A stretch of DNA of 64,000 nucleotides from Glycine soja (GCF_004193775.1 NC_041019.1:12262204-12326203), one strand, 5' to 3'; shown: positions 35,932 through 48,140, numbered from the stretch's first letter. Notes: generated by a model from the sequence alone, not told the origin. Numbers and translations: made by a program.

Positions 35932-36620
35932 CACCACTTTCTCACAGTTTTTTCCAAGAAAATGACAACAAAGAAAGAAAATAACAAGTGGGGTTCTTTG
36001 TGTGTGTTCTAAACAATTTAGAATTTATCAGAAAAGTGTCTCGAATAAGATTGTCTTCAAAGAAAAATACATGAGGAAAAAATAAACAATATAGTGTTCC
36101 TTGAAACGACAATATATCACAGTGTTCAAGTCCATCAAGGTTTCTTGAATATTAAGGAATCATGAGAAATGAAAAATATGGAAACTGTGTTTTGTGTTAT
36201 GATATGGTTTAATGGTTTAAAGGGGTGGTTAGTTATGTTTTTTCTGTTATTGTTATGTGAAGTCATGATGAGTTTGGTTTGTTTATTGTGTTATTTATTT
36301 GGATGAAGAGTGTGAGTGTAAGTGTGTGTGTTTGTGTTGTGGTGTGGTGTTGCATGAAGAGAACGAGGAAAAGGGATGGTGTTGGGATTGATGAAGAAGG
36401 GTTCAAAATCAATGAAAAGATAGCGTTATTGGGAGAATTACGAGAAGGGATGGGAACGTGTGTGAGGGAGAGAGATGATGGTGAACAGAGGTAGGGGTGG
36501 AGGAGAAGGAGATCGCAAAGGTGGCACTGCCACGTGGCAGGAATGGTGGGGCATGGAGATACACACGTGTAGACTATGAAGAGAGTTTGGGTCTTGCGGA
36601 TGATTCATTATTATGGAAAT
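35932..36620 (-). promoter_or_regulatory. SPS upstream region with G-box palindrome
   Basis: Upstream of the SPS start, CTGCCACGTGGCAG at 36,527-36,540 is a perfect 14-bp palindrome centred on the G-box CACGTG. ACACGTGT follows at 36,563-36,570. Such paired ACGT-core sites bind bZIP/bHLH factors and are typical of light- or abscisic-acid-responsive genes. They lie about 600 bases from the ATG. No clear TATA box was found on the minus strand. A (GT)-rich stretch lies at 36,310-36,350. Regulation of SPS by these sites is inference. Confidence 0.5.
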
Positions 36621-37103
36621 CTTTAGTTGGTATTAAATAATTTTAGAAAAAAATATTTTACTAAAAATTAAAAAATAAAAGTGAAAGAATAAAGATAAGT
36701 AATAGGTAAAAATAACATTTTATTAGAATGTAGGATATTAAATAATAAATATGAAAATGTTATATTTTTGAAGATTAACGATCTAATAATGCTTTCTTTA
36801 TATAAAAAAAAGTTGTATTAAACATAAGAAGCGATATTCATAAGTTTACTTTCTCAAAAATAATTTCTAATACTAAAAAAAACAAAACCTAGGAAAAAGA
36901 CAAGTACGATAGTGTTTTTTTTTTTTTTTGAAATTTGGGTAAGATATTCTTTTTACATTTTTATAGATATGGAGTTAAATTTAATATACTTTAATAGTTT
37001 TTTTATAATATATTGATGTGTATGTTAATTTTAATTTAAACAAGTTAAGAAAGTAAAGAATAGTAATTAAAACTTAACCAAAAGTAAAAGTGATAATTAA
37101 AAG
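36621..37103. other. AT-rich spacer
   Basis: Between the SPS promoter and the SIRE-like LTR. It has a T-run at 36,914-36,930 and nothing else recognised. Confidence 0.5.
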
Positions 37104-38486
37104 TGTAGGGAAGAAGAAGACAACTACAAGAGTTTTACACTGGTTTGGCAACAACCCATGTTTACATCCAGTCCCCAAGCGACCTGCAGTCCTTGAGATT
37201 TCTTTTCAACCTTGTAAAAACTTTTACAAACAAAGATCCACAAGGGATGTATCCTCCCTTGTTCCCTTTGAACAACCAAGTGGATCTACTCTTCACTTGA
37301 ACTGATTCACAAGAGATGTACACTCTCTTGTTCTCAGTTGCAACAACCCAAGTAGATGTACCCTCTACTTGTACCACAAAGGATATACCCTCCAATGTGT
37401 TAAGACAAAGTTCTCAGACGGTTAGTCCTTTGAAATCTTTTGTTTAAGGGAAAGGGAAGAATCAAAAGACTTCTCAGACTGTGTCTTATTGAATTCTTTG
37501 AAAAGGGAGAAGGGAGACACAAAAGAATTCAGGCGGTTAGTCTTTTGTTCTTTTGGAAAAAGGAGAAGAGAGACACAAAAAGAATTCAGGCGGTTAGTCC
37601 TTGTCGAATTCTTTTTGGCAAAGGAAGAAGAGAATGAAAATATATAGCACACTTTTGTTTTCTGTGAAAGAACAAGGTTTGGAAACCAGAAAACTTTAGG
37701 AAGCTTTTGGCAAAGGAAGAAGAAGAATAAGAAGTTCAAAAAGTTGTCTAAAAAAAGTTTTGTTGAAATGTAAGTCAAGATCTTGCTTTTATAGACTCTT
37801 CATGTCTAGTCAAGAAAACCATTGCAAGAGTTATAACCTTGAGAAAAACCTGAAAACTATTGGAAGAGTTACATCTCTTGACTTTTTATTCAAAATTTGT
37901 CATTGGTAATCGATTGACAAAACCATGTAATCGATTACACAAAGCATTTTATAAAATGATGTGACTCTTCACAATTGATTTTGAATTTCAACGTTCAGAT
38001 ACACTGGTAATCGATTACCAATATATTGTAATCGATTACACCATTTAAAAATCAATTGGAACGTTGCAAATTCAGTTAAAAGCTTTTGAAATCAAACTTT
38101 GCCACTGGTAATCGATTACAGATAATTGGTAATTGATTACCAGAGAGTAAAAACTCTGGTAACTTAGAAAATTTTGAGAAAAACTCTTTTGAAAAAAAAT
38201 GTGCTATGTTTGTTTTTTGAAAAATCTTTTCAATACTTCCCTTGTGAAGTCTTCTTGATTTCTTCTCTTGAATCTTGAATTCATCTTTTCTCTTGAATCT
38301 TGAAATCAAACTTCTCTTGATTCTTGAATCTTCTTGATTTCTTCTCATGAAACTTGAAATTAATCTTGATCTTGAACTTGTTGAATCAATCTTGAAATCA
38401 TTCTCTTGGGCTTTTTGTCATCATCTTTGTTATCATCAAAACTACTTGAATCAACTTGATTCATCATCATGAAGCTTGCTTCTACA
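37104..38486 (-). repeat. 3' LTR of the SIRE-like element
   Basis: On the minus strand it starts TGTAGAAGCAAGC and ends CTTCTTCTTCCCTACA. Within it, TAATCGATTA or near-copies recur about six times between 37,905 and 38,145, often within GGTAATCGATTACCA. A ~70-bp unit around GAATTCAGGCGGTTAGTC is repeated about three times at 37,415-37,640. Relatives of GATGTAC..CTTGTTC repeat at 37,225-37,395. Confidence 0.75.
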
Positions 38487-38502
38487 ATCTCCCCATTTTT
38501 GA
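38487..38502 (-). other. Polypurine tract of the SIRE-like element
   Basis: Minus-strand AAAAATGGGGAGAT directly before the LTR start. A second purine tract, AAAGGGGGAGAGAAA, lies further in at 38,657-38,671. Confidence 0.7.
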
Positions 38503-38931
38503 TGATGACAACCCTGAAATCAAGAAACGCATACACATTCTTTTTCCTAGTCGATCATTCACTTAATTCTCCATATTCTCCCCCTTTGTTTCTGAGTTTA
38601 AGCTTCACTTGAAATTAAGTTATTTAATTACGTGAGTTCTTGATTTAATCCCTATTTTCTCTCCCCCTTTGGCATCAACAAAAAGCCAAAGTGCATAAGA
38701 CATACATAATTTGAAAAAAAAAATATACACAAGGTATTCATTGAAAAATCTAAACCAATCATGAAGCAAAAACATGAATAACCCAAATGCAAACAACATA
38801 GTCATATATCACAATCCATAAATATCATGTTCAATCATACTAAGCAAAAAAAGAAATACTAAGTGTTCAAATGTCATAATAATCTAGATCATTTGGATAG
38901 GTCACTAGCATCTAGCACTCCTAATTCTCTT

Positions 38932-40430
38932 CTAATGTTGTAGAAAGAATCTTTGTGTTAGTGGTTTTGTGAAGATGTCTGCTAGTTGATTTTTAGTATC
39001 TACAAATTCTAAAACAACATCACCTTTTAGAACATGATCTCTAATAAAATGATGCCTAATTTCTATATGCTTGGTTCTAGAGTGAAGGACTGGATTTTTA
39101 GATATGTTTATGGCACTTGTGTTATCACATTTTATGAGAATGTGATCTAATATAATTCCATAATCAGATAGCTGTTGTTTCATCCACAGAATCTGTGCAC
39201 AACAACTACCAGCAGAAACATATTTTGCTTCTGCTGTGGATAATGCTACACTATTTTGCTTCTTGCTATTCCAAGAAACAAGAATAGACCCTATGAATTG
39301 ACATGTGCCACTAGTGCTTTTCCTATCTATTTTTGATCCAGCAAAATCCGAATCTAAGTATCCTACTAAATTGCATAAAGAATTCTTAGGGTACCATAAT
39401 CCTAAGTTAACTGTTCCTAATAGATATCTTATGATTCTTTTTACTGCCATTAAATGCAAAAACTTTGGATTTGATTGAAATCTTGCACACATGCATACAC
39501 TAAACATAATATTTGGCCTACTTGCAGATAAGTAAAGTAGAGATCCAATCATACCTCTGTATTGCTTTGCATCAACGGGTTGACCAGATTCATCTTTGTC
39601 AAGGTAACAACTGGTACTCATAGGAGTAGCCAAGTGTTTTGAGTTTTCCATTCCAAATCTCTTAATGAGTTCCTTGCAATACTTTGCTTGGTTGACAAAG
39701 ATCCCATCATTTTTTTGTTTGATTTGTAGTCCAAGAAAGTAATTTAACTCACCCATCATGGACATCTCAAACTCACTTTGCATATCAATAGAAAATTCCT
39801 TGCACAAAGATTCATTAGTAGATCCAAAAATTATATCATCAACATAAATTTGTACCAATAAGATATCATTATCCTTATTTTTTATGAATAAGGTGGTATC
39901 TACCTTCCTTCGAGTGAAACTCTTTTCTAATAGAAATTTACTTAATCTTTCATACCAAACCCTAGGTGCTTGTTTTAAACCATAGAGTGATTTCTTTAAT
40001 CTATATACATGGTCTAACTTTTGTGAGTCTTCAAGCCATGGAGGTTGTTCTACATATACCTCCTCTTGAATTAGACCATTTAAGAAAGCACTCTTGACAT
40101 TCATTTGATATAGTTTAAAATTCATAATAGATGCATAAGCTAAAAGCATTCTAATGGCTTCTAATCTGGCTACAGGTGCAAAGGTTTCTTCATAGTCTAT
40201 ACCTTCTTCTTGGTTATATCCTTTTGCTACAAGTCTAGCTTTATTTCTAATTACTATACCATTTTCATCCAATTTATTTCTAAATACCCACTTAGTTCCT
40301 ATGATTGGATAGTTTGAAGGTTTCTCTACTAATTCTCATACATCATTTCTTTCAAATTGATTTAATTCTTCTTGCACAGCTACTATCCAATGATCATCTA
40401 TAATGGCTTCCTTAAAGTTTTTAGGTTCTA
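38932..40430 (-). pseudogene. Copia reverse transcriptase-RNase H
   Basis: The minus-strand frame is open from 40,335 to 38,932 and contains the full reverse transcriptase: [20 protein letters not shown] at the start, the catalytic YVDD in [11 protein letters not shown] (~39,845) and [11 protein letters not shown]. RNase H follows: [29 protein letters not shown], and the typical end [16 protein letters not shown] (here [12 protein letters not shown]). No stop occurs in these 1.4 kb, so this part looks recently functional. Just upstream the same frame reads NDV, then TGA at 40,336-40,338 where copia proteins have tryptophan (NDVWELV-type), then back through VAVQEELNQFERN. The frame probably started in the upstream integrase region. 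GTG/TTG-initiated starts within this region have no meaning. Confidence 0.88.
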
Positions 40431-41045
40431 TTAAGGAAACAAAAGCCATATATTATTGCATAATTCTTTGAGAGAGTGTCCAGTTGTTACCCCTTTTGAG
40501 ATATCTCCGATGATGTTGTCAAGAGGATGATTTCTTAAAGTTTTCCATTCTTTAGGAAGATTATCATTTTCTTGGGCTGTGTCATTTTGAACATCCTTGT
40601 TTTCTTCATCTCTCTTCCTTTTTAGATTTCTTTCTTGATTGTGTGTATCTTCCAAAGAATCTGCAATATCATCAAGAAATTCCTTTCTCGGAGAAGTAAT
40701 ATTAGTTTCATCATAAGTAACATGTATTGATTCCTCAATTGTCATGGTCCTTTTGTTGTATATCCTAAAGGCTTTGCTATGTAGGGAATACCCAAGAAAT
40801 ATGCCCTCATCTGCCTTAGCATCAAATTTTCCTAAGCTTTCTTTACCATTGTTTAGGACAAAACATTTACATTCAAAAACATGTAAATGAGCAATGTTTG
40901 GTTTTCTATTGTTAAAAAGTTCATATGGGGTTTTCTTAAGAATGGGTCTTATTAAAACTTTATTCATAATATAATATGCGGTTTTGACTGCTTGTGCCCA
41001 AAAATATTTTAGAAGTGGTATGTCATTTACTACACTAGTAAGTAG
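40431..41045 (-). pseudogene. Copia integrase C-terminal part
   Basis: Minus-strand 40,967-40,431 gives TPYELFNNRKPNIAHLHVFECKC and GIFLGYSLHSKAFRIYNKRT. This is the conserved end of copia integrase and the linker to reverse transcriptase, with a Lys/Glu/Asp-rich stretch (ERNLKRKRDEENK). A frameshift near 40,455 separates it from the RT frame (HSLKELCNN then MAFVSLIEPKN-type in another frame). Upstream, reading degenerates within ~80 bases (FWAQAVKTAYYIMN is still legible) and ends at the break near 41,045. The zinc-binding and DDE core are absent. Confidence 0.8.
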
Positions 41046-42185
41046 TACTCACAATGTGTCAGCTCTATACCTTCTATAGTGGCATGTGATCTTCTTGAGC
41101 TTCCTACAATAACATCTTCAATGGTTCTATTATTAGAATATGAGATATTGCTATGTCGTATAGTACTTAATTCAAAAATATATAATTATTCAAAAAGAAT
41201 ACTACATTTCTGTTTTTTTTCTTCCTCTCTCTCTCTCTATATATATATAATTAACGTAATTACCTATAATTATCAATTAGTTTACGTGTAAATATTTAAT
41301 TATATTTAACATTGATTGAAGAAACTCAAACATTTGAATATAAAATGAAAATATCCTTTATTCGAATAATAAATTAAGAAAAAAATATCAATTTGATTTA
41401 ATATAAAAATTTACGACACAATAAAAAGACAAGCGATAAATGACTAATTTACATATAATTTCATTTTTTTTCTTAAGATATAGTTTCATTTTTTTATTTA
41501 ATGTATTATTAATTTTTTTGAATTTTTATTTATATAATTAAAATAATAAATTTAATTATTAAATATATAATTAAGATAATTTAATATAATTCTTAAATAT
41601 AATTTAACTTTTATTAAATATATTCATTGAATATTGCTAAATATTACTTTTTTATGTGTTAAAATATATAATTTTATTAACTATAATAATTACGACTGAT
41701 ATATATTGTGATATGAATTAATTGTGATCAAGCTATGTTTCAACTAAGGTAATATAAGCAATTTAAAACAAATGTCATACGATTATTTTAAATTACATAA
41801 TTAAATTATTTAATGTAATTTTCAATTTAAAATGGACGTTTAATTTTGACCTAAATATGAAATTTTCATTTTAATTATTTCCATATTAAATTGTTAATTT
41901 GTTTTCAGACTAATTATATATTTATTAGACATGTTAATTCAATAATTTAATAGCATTTTCATAGCTCAAAATTTGAAACGGGAGATTAATTTAAAATCAA
42001 CGAATAATTTAAATAATAAATTAAAAAATAGTATTGATTTAATTTAAAATTGATTATTAGTTTTAACCTAAATATGAATTGTCCATTTTATTTTATTTGA
42101 TATTAAATTGTTTGCCTATATTTTTAGACTAATTATGTATTTATCGCACATGTCACTACTACCGAAGTAGCCTTCTACATAGCAA
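41046..42185. other. AT-rich intergenic DNA
   Basis: Very AT-rich, with a (CT)n(AT)n microsatellite at 41,225-41,249. No gene or element recognised. Confidence 0.6.
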
Positions 42186-42188
42186 GTT

Positions 42189-42395
42189 AAGGTTACATTT
42201 TAACATTGGCTTTTCAATGTATCAATTGTTGCCACCTACTCCTAACATCAAATATTGATTGCTACAATTCAAAGGCCTCACAATTTTAAACACAAGAGAT
42301 CCATTCCCCAGGGCATCTGGTCACGTGATTATCATCCTTGTTAACTCATTCTTCATGTGTGTTTCCAACTATGCTTGTCATTGCAATATTCATTA
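42189..42395. repeat. Duplicated G-box segment, copy 1
   Basis: About 205 bp, ~88% identical by eye to 44,984-45,193. It includes TTGCCACCTACTCCTAACAT and TGGTCACGTGATTATCATC with a G-box CACGTG at 42,322-42,327. It sits directly upstream of a TATA box. Confidence 0.85.
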
Positions 42396-42439
42396 ATTGC
42401 GCAACTACGACTTCTTATCAAGCTCTCATGTCAATGATC

Positions 42440-42700
42440 TCACACCTCAGTATAAATAGTGTATAACTATACTCAACCATCCAACCCATACCTCTCCCCT
42501 GTCATTGCTAATATATCTCTTCCTACTACATATATTCTCCAACCCATTCTTGCTTCACACCTAAATCATCCATGGTTGGCCTTTTGTTTCCCCATTGTTG
42601 TGTGTTCTTTGTTTATTTGTCCTTCCCTCAACAGTTTGTCCTCCTTCACCCCCTTAGCACCACTCATGATAATAGTTGATGTAATTTTAAATTAAGGTAA
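42440..42700 (+). promoter_or_regulatory. TATA promoter with short open frame
   Basis: A TATA box TATAAATAG at 42,451-42,459 follows the G-box segment. A C/T-rich leader comes next, then an ATG at 42,571 opening a 36-codon hydrophobic frame (MVGLLFPHCCVFFVYLS..). It reads like the signal-peptide start of a small secreted protein, but it ends at 42,679 without any recognisable mature part. This may be the 5' stump of a truncated gene. I do not recognise the family. Confidence 0.35.
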
Positions 42701-42734
42701 TTATATTATTTTAAAAAATGTATTTAACATAAAT

Positions 42735-42735
42735 A

Positions 42736-42773
<38 letters not shown>
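42735..42773. repeat. (TA)n microsatellite
   Basis: An uninterrupted TA run of about 17 units. Confidence 0.97.
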
Positions 42774-42776
<3 letters not shown>

Positions 42777-44600
42777 CAGGTAATCACTTGAATATCACGT
42801 CCTTATCAAAAATTAAAATTAAAATAAAAATTAGTCCATGAATAAGAGATTAACTACTTGATGTGTAAAACAATCTTATTATGGTGTTAGTATGGTTTGA
42901 TTTAGTTCGATTTTTAGACAACAAGTCATCCAAACCAAACATAAAATAAAGATGTGATCCAAATTGATTCGGCTTAAGTACATGTATGTATTTACTTATG
43001 ATTGTGTTGTCATGGTGATATTATTTTACTTAAATATTTCCAAATTTTGAGTCAAGGAGGTTATTGCCTCCTATTTTTCCTTCTAAATTGAAACCTAGAA
43101 ACAAATAGGATTTGAAGTAAATCAATTTTCTTGTGATGTTCTAACAAAGCTTGGGAGACTAATCAACTTGCAGACCTTGTAAGACATCTCAATTCCATCT
43201 ATTATTTGCTTTTCTAATATGATTATTTGAAAATTTGGGTTGTCTCTTGTAACTTGAAAGATATCAAGTTTTTTTTTTTTACAATTTTTCTACAATTTTA
43301 ACACTAGAGGGCTCTGTCATCCAATCAATTGACTAGGTACTTACCACCTTCACTTGCAGGACTACAACCAACTTGTGAGTTTGGCTTTGTTTGTTCTCCT
43401 TAGAACCCAATTGATAGAACCCTAGTTTGCGGATCTAACTTTTAGCATCAACAAATTGGGAAACCTATTTGGGACTCTCTAAACTGAAACCGAAAAAATA
43501 AGAAGGGAAAAAGTGGAATTAGAGAAGGGAACGAAAAGAACAATGTCATGACCTTGGAAGATTGATTTGTCATAAAGAAATTCTAAGAACCTAAGGTTTC
43601 ACACAAAACCAAGAGAGACACCCTCCATCTAATGTGAAATTTATGTATGCCTCGTGCTGATAACCCTAAATTAGGCCTAAGACTCAATAACTAATCTAAT
43701 AATGAAAAAACTTAAAGTAACAATAAAAGGTGATGACAACTCATTACAAGTTCAAAAATAGGCTCAAAGTACAATTAAAAATAAAAATAAATCATATTCT
43801 AAAAGTTGGCTAAAATCTATGAGCTTCACTTATTCTTTTCTTTTCTCCATTAGAGAATTTAGTCTGTTGCGAAGCTTTTCTTAAAATCTCTTACTCCTTG
43901 CTCAAGTGATTGGTCCATCTATGTTGAACTCACTCAAGCCAAACTCTTCCTCCTTGGATAGTCCTCTACCATTCAGGTAACTTACTTCCAACACTTCTAA
44001 CAACATTTGTTACACTGGTGAATGATCGTACCAGACAATATCAATGCAAAGCTCTTTGGTTCATCATACCTTCCTAATATCTATTGTCTAAACTTGTAAA
44101 CAGGTATAAACTTTCTTCCCAATATCACATGGATCAAGTAAAATTTTATTAAAATTTAAAGGGGCACGAGAGTATAGTTTCCTTTAAGAAATATATGTCA
44201 TGCAATACACATTTATCAAATAAAGTTTCAAGAATGATATTATTTTTATAATCATTTTTGTGAGAATAATATATACCATCTGTAGTAATTATTTTCACTT
44301 ACCAATTATTATGTTACACAGTTATCAAGGTAATATTGAACAAGTGTGATGCCATTTAAATGAAAGTGTTGGCGGCTTAGCGCGCATCTGACGGCTTATG
44401 GTTCAGTCACTTGTTCGAGATGGATTCTACATGTTTAGCCAGCACATGCAGGCAGCTTAGGGCAGTCAACATAAAAAAACATATTGTGTTGGGTTTTAAG
44501 GGAGAAAAAGGGAGAAATCAAACTAGTTCTTTTTCGGACCAAAAGTAGAAGCTAAGGCACAACAAAAGAGGGAGAACCCACTCACTTGGGATGATTTTTG
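42774..44600. other. Intergenic DNA
   Basis: No coding frame accepted. GAATAAGAGATTAAC at ~42,840 recurs at ~45,263, so the duplication around it is longer than its best-conserved core. Confidence 0.5.
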
Positions 44601-44713
44601 GGAATCCTCACAAAAAATCTTGACTTTACACGATGTTATCTTCAAAACAGTTTAAAATCATCGTCGCATGTCTCCAAAAACGATTGTCGAAAATGTCTTT
44701 TCTAGTAGTGGTA
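44600..44713. mobile_element. CACTA-type transposon end
   Basis: Ends in TCTTTTCTAGTAGTG, the exact reverse complement of a CACTACTAGAAAAGA terminus. Before it lie ATCGTCGCATGTCTCC and AAAACGATTGTCG, subterminal motif-like sequences. The partner end was not found, and no transposase is nearby. Confidence 0.65.
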
Positions 44714-44983
44714 TAACATTTTAAATGGAAATCAATTCCTTCAAATTCATCCAAAACCAATGTTCCTATTCTTTTAAATTATAATAATTAAGGTAATTGT
44801 TTAATAGGCATGCAATTAATTAAAAACCAATTCCAAAGCTCAAGATGTGCCTAAAATGGCCAAACCAACAAAATATAAAATTTAGTCATACTCAAATATT
44901 AGATCCATGATAACATATTTAAGGGATGAAATTATCTACAAACATGTCACACCTTGATAACTACTTATAGCTAGATATATGGC

Positions 44984-45193
44984 AAGGTTACATCTTAACA
45001 TTGGCTTTCTATTGTATAGATTGTTGCCACCTACTCCTAACATCCAATATTGATTGCTACAATTCAGAGGCCTCACACTTGTAAACACAAGAGATTCATT
45101 CCTTAGTGCATCTGGTCACGTGATTATCATCATCCTTTCTAACTCATTCTTCATGTGTGTTTCAACTATGCTTGTCATTGCAATATTCATGTA
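44984..45193. repeat. Duplicated G-box segment, copy 2
   Basis: Matches 42,189-42,395. The G-box CACGTG is at 45,117-45,122. Similarity stops at CAATATTCAT, just before the TATA-bearing part of copy 1, so this copy has no promoter core. Weaker similarity resumes near 45,260. Confidence 0.85.
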
Positions 45194-45599
45194 AAAAGTT
45201 GTATTTTGTTAGAGAACTCCATTATAATATATAAACATGAATATTTATATTCTTATTAATGAATAAGAGATTAACGTTGTATACTCGCTATGTAAAACAG
45301 TCTTATAATTACACATCACCCTCGTCTTACTTACATACCTATTTTAAAAATTAACAAATTTATCATATATGATAGGTTGTTATTGAGGTGTTCGTACGGT
45401 TTGATTTGGTTCGGTTTTATATTTGAATCAAATCAAATCAATCATTTTCGGTTTGGTTCGGTTTAATTTCATGGTTTTTTTTAATCTATTATCATAATTT
45501 AAATTTATCAACTAAACTTACATGATACACTATATAATTTTTAAATTGAATTTTATTTTAAAGATTTTTTAATGAAGACGTGGGCTTCCCGGGATCTCG

Positions 45600-46790
45600 T
45601 TCAGTTCCAAACCTCATCGTTAGAGTACTTGTTTTCAAACATTTTCATATGATATCTCTCACTTGAAACTTGACACTAACTTGACACTGAAACAATAAAC
45701 AAAATAAAACATTTGACTCACTAAAGCTAAAATTCAGGGTGCCACCATTCAAAGATCAAAACTAAAAATTGCCTCAACAGAACTTCAAATGTATGCATGA
45801 CAATGCCTAGTTAAAAATCTGAACAGATAAAATCAGCAGAACTAAAGAGACAACAAGACATTACACGATTTAAAAGGTACATCAGACGCACAAAATGAGT
45901 TTATTTTATACATTATATCAAAAGCTAAAACAGCCACCAATCCCTTCCAGTCTAATCATCCAGTATGAATAACACCAGTATTGTATGATTTGAAAACAAC
46001 ATGTTTTATCCTGTGTTACACCCTTCTTCAATATACTACTGCTTTAATCCAGTAGAAATATCATACCACAAGCATAGAACTACCACTTCTACTACCACAT
46101 CATCAAAGAAAAATATTTGTAAACTAAACAAACTAAAAAAAATACCCAGTTTTGCTTAACACCGCAAATGCTCCAACCCCAGAAAAACTAACCAACTTGC
46201 ATTCAAAAGAAATTGCTTCAGATTCAAAAACAACCCCATTATGTAATGATGCAAAAAGCTCACATCTTTGATGTCAAACATGAGGAATCTGATTGCATTC
46301 CTGACACTCCGAACCAGCACCGTAATCAAGCAAAGTCACAACTGAAAAAAAAAAATGAGAGGTTCTGATGCAAAGGACCAAGACCCAGAAACGGTCAAAA
46401 AACAAAGCGTGGAGATTTTTGCAAAAGGGTATCTTCAGAAACAGAACGAAACAGAATCCCTAGAAGAGGAGGCACGAACCGAGAAACTCTTGATGGTTTG
46501 GTGTTGCGGAAATGGGTGATTGTCGGGGATGAGAGTGGCTTGTTGCGGAGAGAAAAGAGAGAGGAAGAGGAAGTAGAAGAAGCAAATGGGGCGCCTCCGT
46601 TGTTGCTGCTGTGCTGATTTTCTGATTCTCTTCGAACGCAGATTCACATGCACAACACAGTGTTATGTATCCTAAGCTATGTTTATGATTACGGCATCGT
46701 TTTGGTGTCTCAATCTTATGTTCCAATTTGTGACTCCCTAGTCCCTCCTTCCTGCTGCTTTCCAACTCCTAAGGTGGGAGTAAAGGTGTC
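45600..46790 (-). other. Possible transcript start region, unidentified
   Basis: This stretch is less AT-rich than its surroundings, with a purine-rich block at 46,540-46,600 (pyrimidine-rich on the minus strand, as in 5' leaders). On the minus strand an open stretch at ~46,320-46,150 reads TVLVRSVRNAIRFLMFDIKD and on to a stop. It has no homology that I recognise. The longer minus frames at 46,435-46,765 are low-complexity (Ser/Leu/His-rich) and not convincing. It may be the first exon or leader of a decayed gene. Function unknown. Confidence 0.2.
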
Positions 46791-47380
46791 ACAGGCTAAC
46801 TAACGTGGGAGTAAAGGTCTCACATCTTTAGTATTTGCTACAGTTTCTTAAGTTGGAGTTGTAAATTTTAAAATTGAAATAAGTGTAAATATTTATCTTG
46901 ATAGTGTGAGACAGTAAAAAATGAAAAATTTAAATTTAATTATCAAATATCTAGAAGTGTGATAGATTCATCCTGTTTTGTGACATTATTTTTTATTAAA
47001 TTAAATTTTTAAAATACCAATTTAATATTAAATTATATAGTTTAAGATCAATTTATTATTAAACTGTTTTTAAAATTAATTTGTTATATTTTTTATATAT
47101 TCAAAAATTAAATTAAATTTATCTTTTTTAAAATTAATTTATCACTATTCAAACTTTCAATGATCAAATGAATATTTATCCTTCAAATACACCACGTGGC
47201 ATATGTCATTATTCATTATTTTGATCATAGCATATGACAGACTAGTGGAAGGAGTGTCTACATTCTCTACGGCCCAAGTGTCTCTCCAGCTCTCTACAGC
47301 ACTTATTTGGATCGTTGGATGCGTGTGAATGGTTGAGATTAAGACATTGAAACCACACACACTTTGCGTTGCTTTAAAAA
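46791..47380. other. AT-rich intergenic DNA
   Basis: Nothing recognised apart from ordinary low-complexity stretches. Confidence 0.5.
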
Positions 47381-48140
47381 GAGGCTTAATTATAAAAATA
47401 GTCTCTTTATTTATCTCAACTCACTAATTCGATCCCCTTATAATTTAATGCACCAGTTGAGTCTCTCGTTTTTTTTTTTTTTTTTGCAATCTGGCTATTT
47501 GAGTCTTCAACCCCGATCGTCATCCTATTGGACATAAAATAGGTGCACAAAATTAGTCCTCATTGATAATTACCTCAACCCTCATTGGTAATTACCTCAG
47601 ACAACTTCAAACCCTGTAACCTTATCCTTCTACCTGGAACCCCAAACCTTGAAATCCCAAATTTCCAAGATCACACCCGAAACACAAACCCAAAGTGAAT
47701 CCCTAGAGCGTGAGACACATGAGGTGTTTAGAGTCGTTCTTGTCGGTGGTTTTCCTCACGATTTTGGGCTTCCAATTCGGTGAAAGTTGTCGTCACTTGC
47801 TATTTGAACGAGGGGAGGTGTGGAAGCTTTGTGACTCTGTGCGAGTGAGCATCACGATAGTCGTAGGGAGATGGAATGCCAATACTTTTGCAAGTAAGTT
47901 AAGTTATTTGTATATTACCATGGTGGATGGTTGTGGTCCCTTTGTGGGGTTGTTTGGTTGATGTGGTCCACGGTTTGTTTTCCACGTGAGTGTTGATTTT
48001 TTATTTATGTTTTGCACTCCACGGGGTGTGTGTTGGTTTTTGTTGTCTTGTTCAGTGTTTTTTATTTATTGGATTCACATATAAAGTGGGTTTTATTGTG
48101 TAAAGGAAAATTTGTTTTCTTATTACTATCATTTTTTTAG

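Larger units (their letters stand above)
37104..41045 (-). mobile_element. SIRE/Maximus-like Ty1/copia element, 5' truncated
   Basis: Minus-strand element with its 3' LTR at 38,486-37,104, a purine tract just inside it, and pol remnants from 41,045 down to 38,932. Gag, protease, the first part of integrase and the 5' LTR are missing, with the break near 41,045. LTR length (~1.4 kb), the repeated TAATCGATTA motif and the RT sequence fit the Sireviruses abundant in soybean. Only the left flank is available, so no target duplication can be checked. Confidence 0.8.

Noticed and set aside
35632..35937. SPS start two codons upstream at GTG
   Set aside because: Plant translation starts at ATG. The ATG at 35,931 gives the conserved MAGNEW start.
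44345..44430. tRNA- or SINE-like sequence (GCGGCTTAGCGCGCATCTG, TTGTTCGAGATGG)
   Set aside because: The T-loop-like TTCGAGA is suggestive, but no acceptor stem, anticodon arm or consistent A/B box spacing could be built.
46435..46765. Minus-strand frames of 72 and 101 codons
   Set aside because: They overlap in different frames, are low-complexity and have no recognisable domain or codon signal.
47697..47961. 83-codon frame before the MULE pseudogene
   Set aside because: It is not related to known MULE proteins and more likely belongs to a leader.
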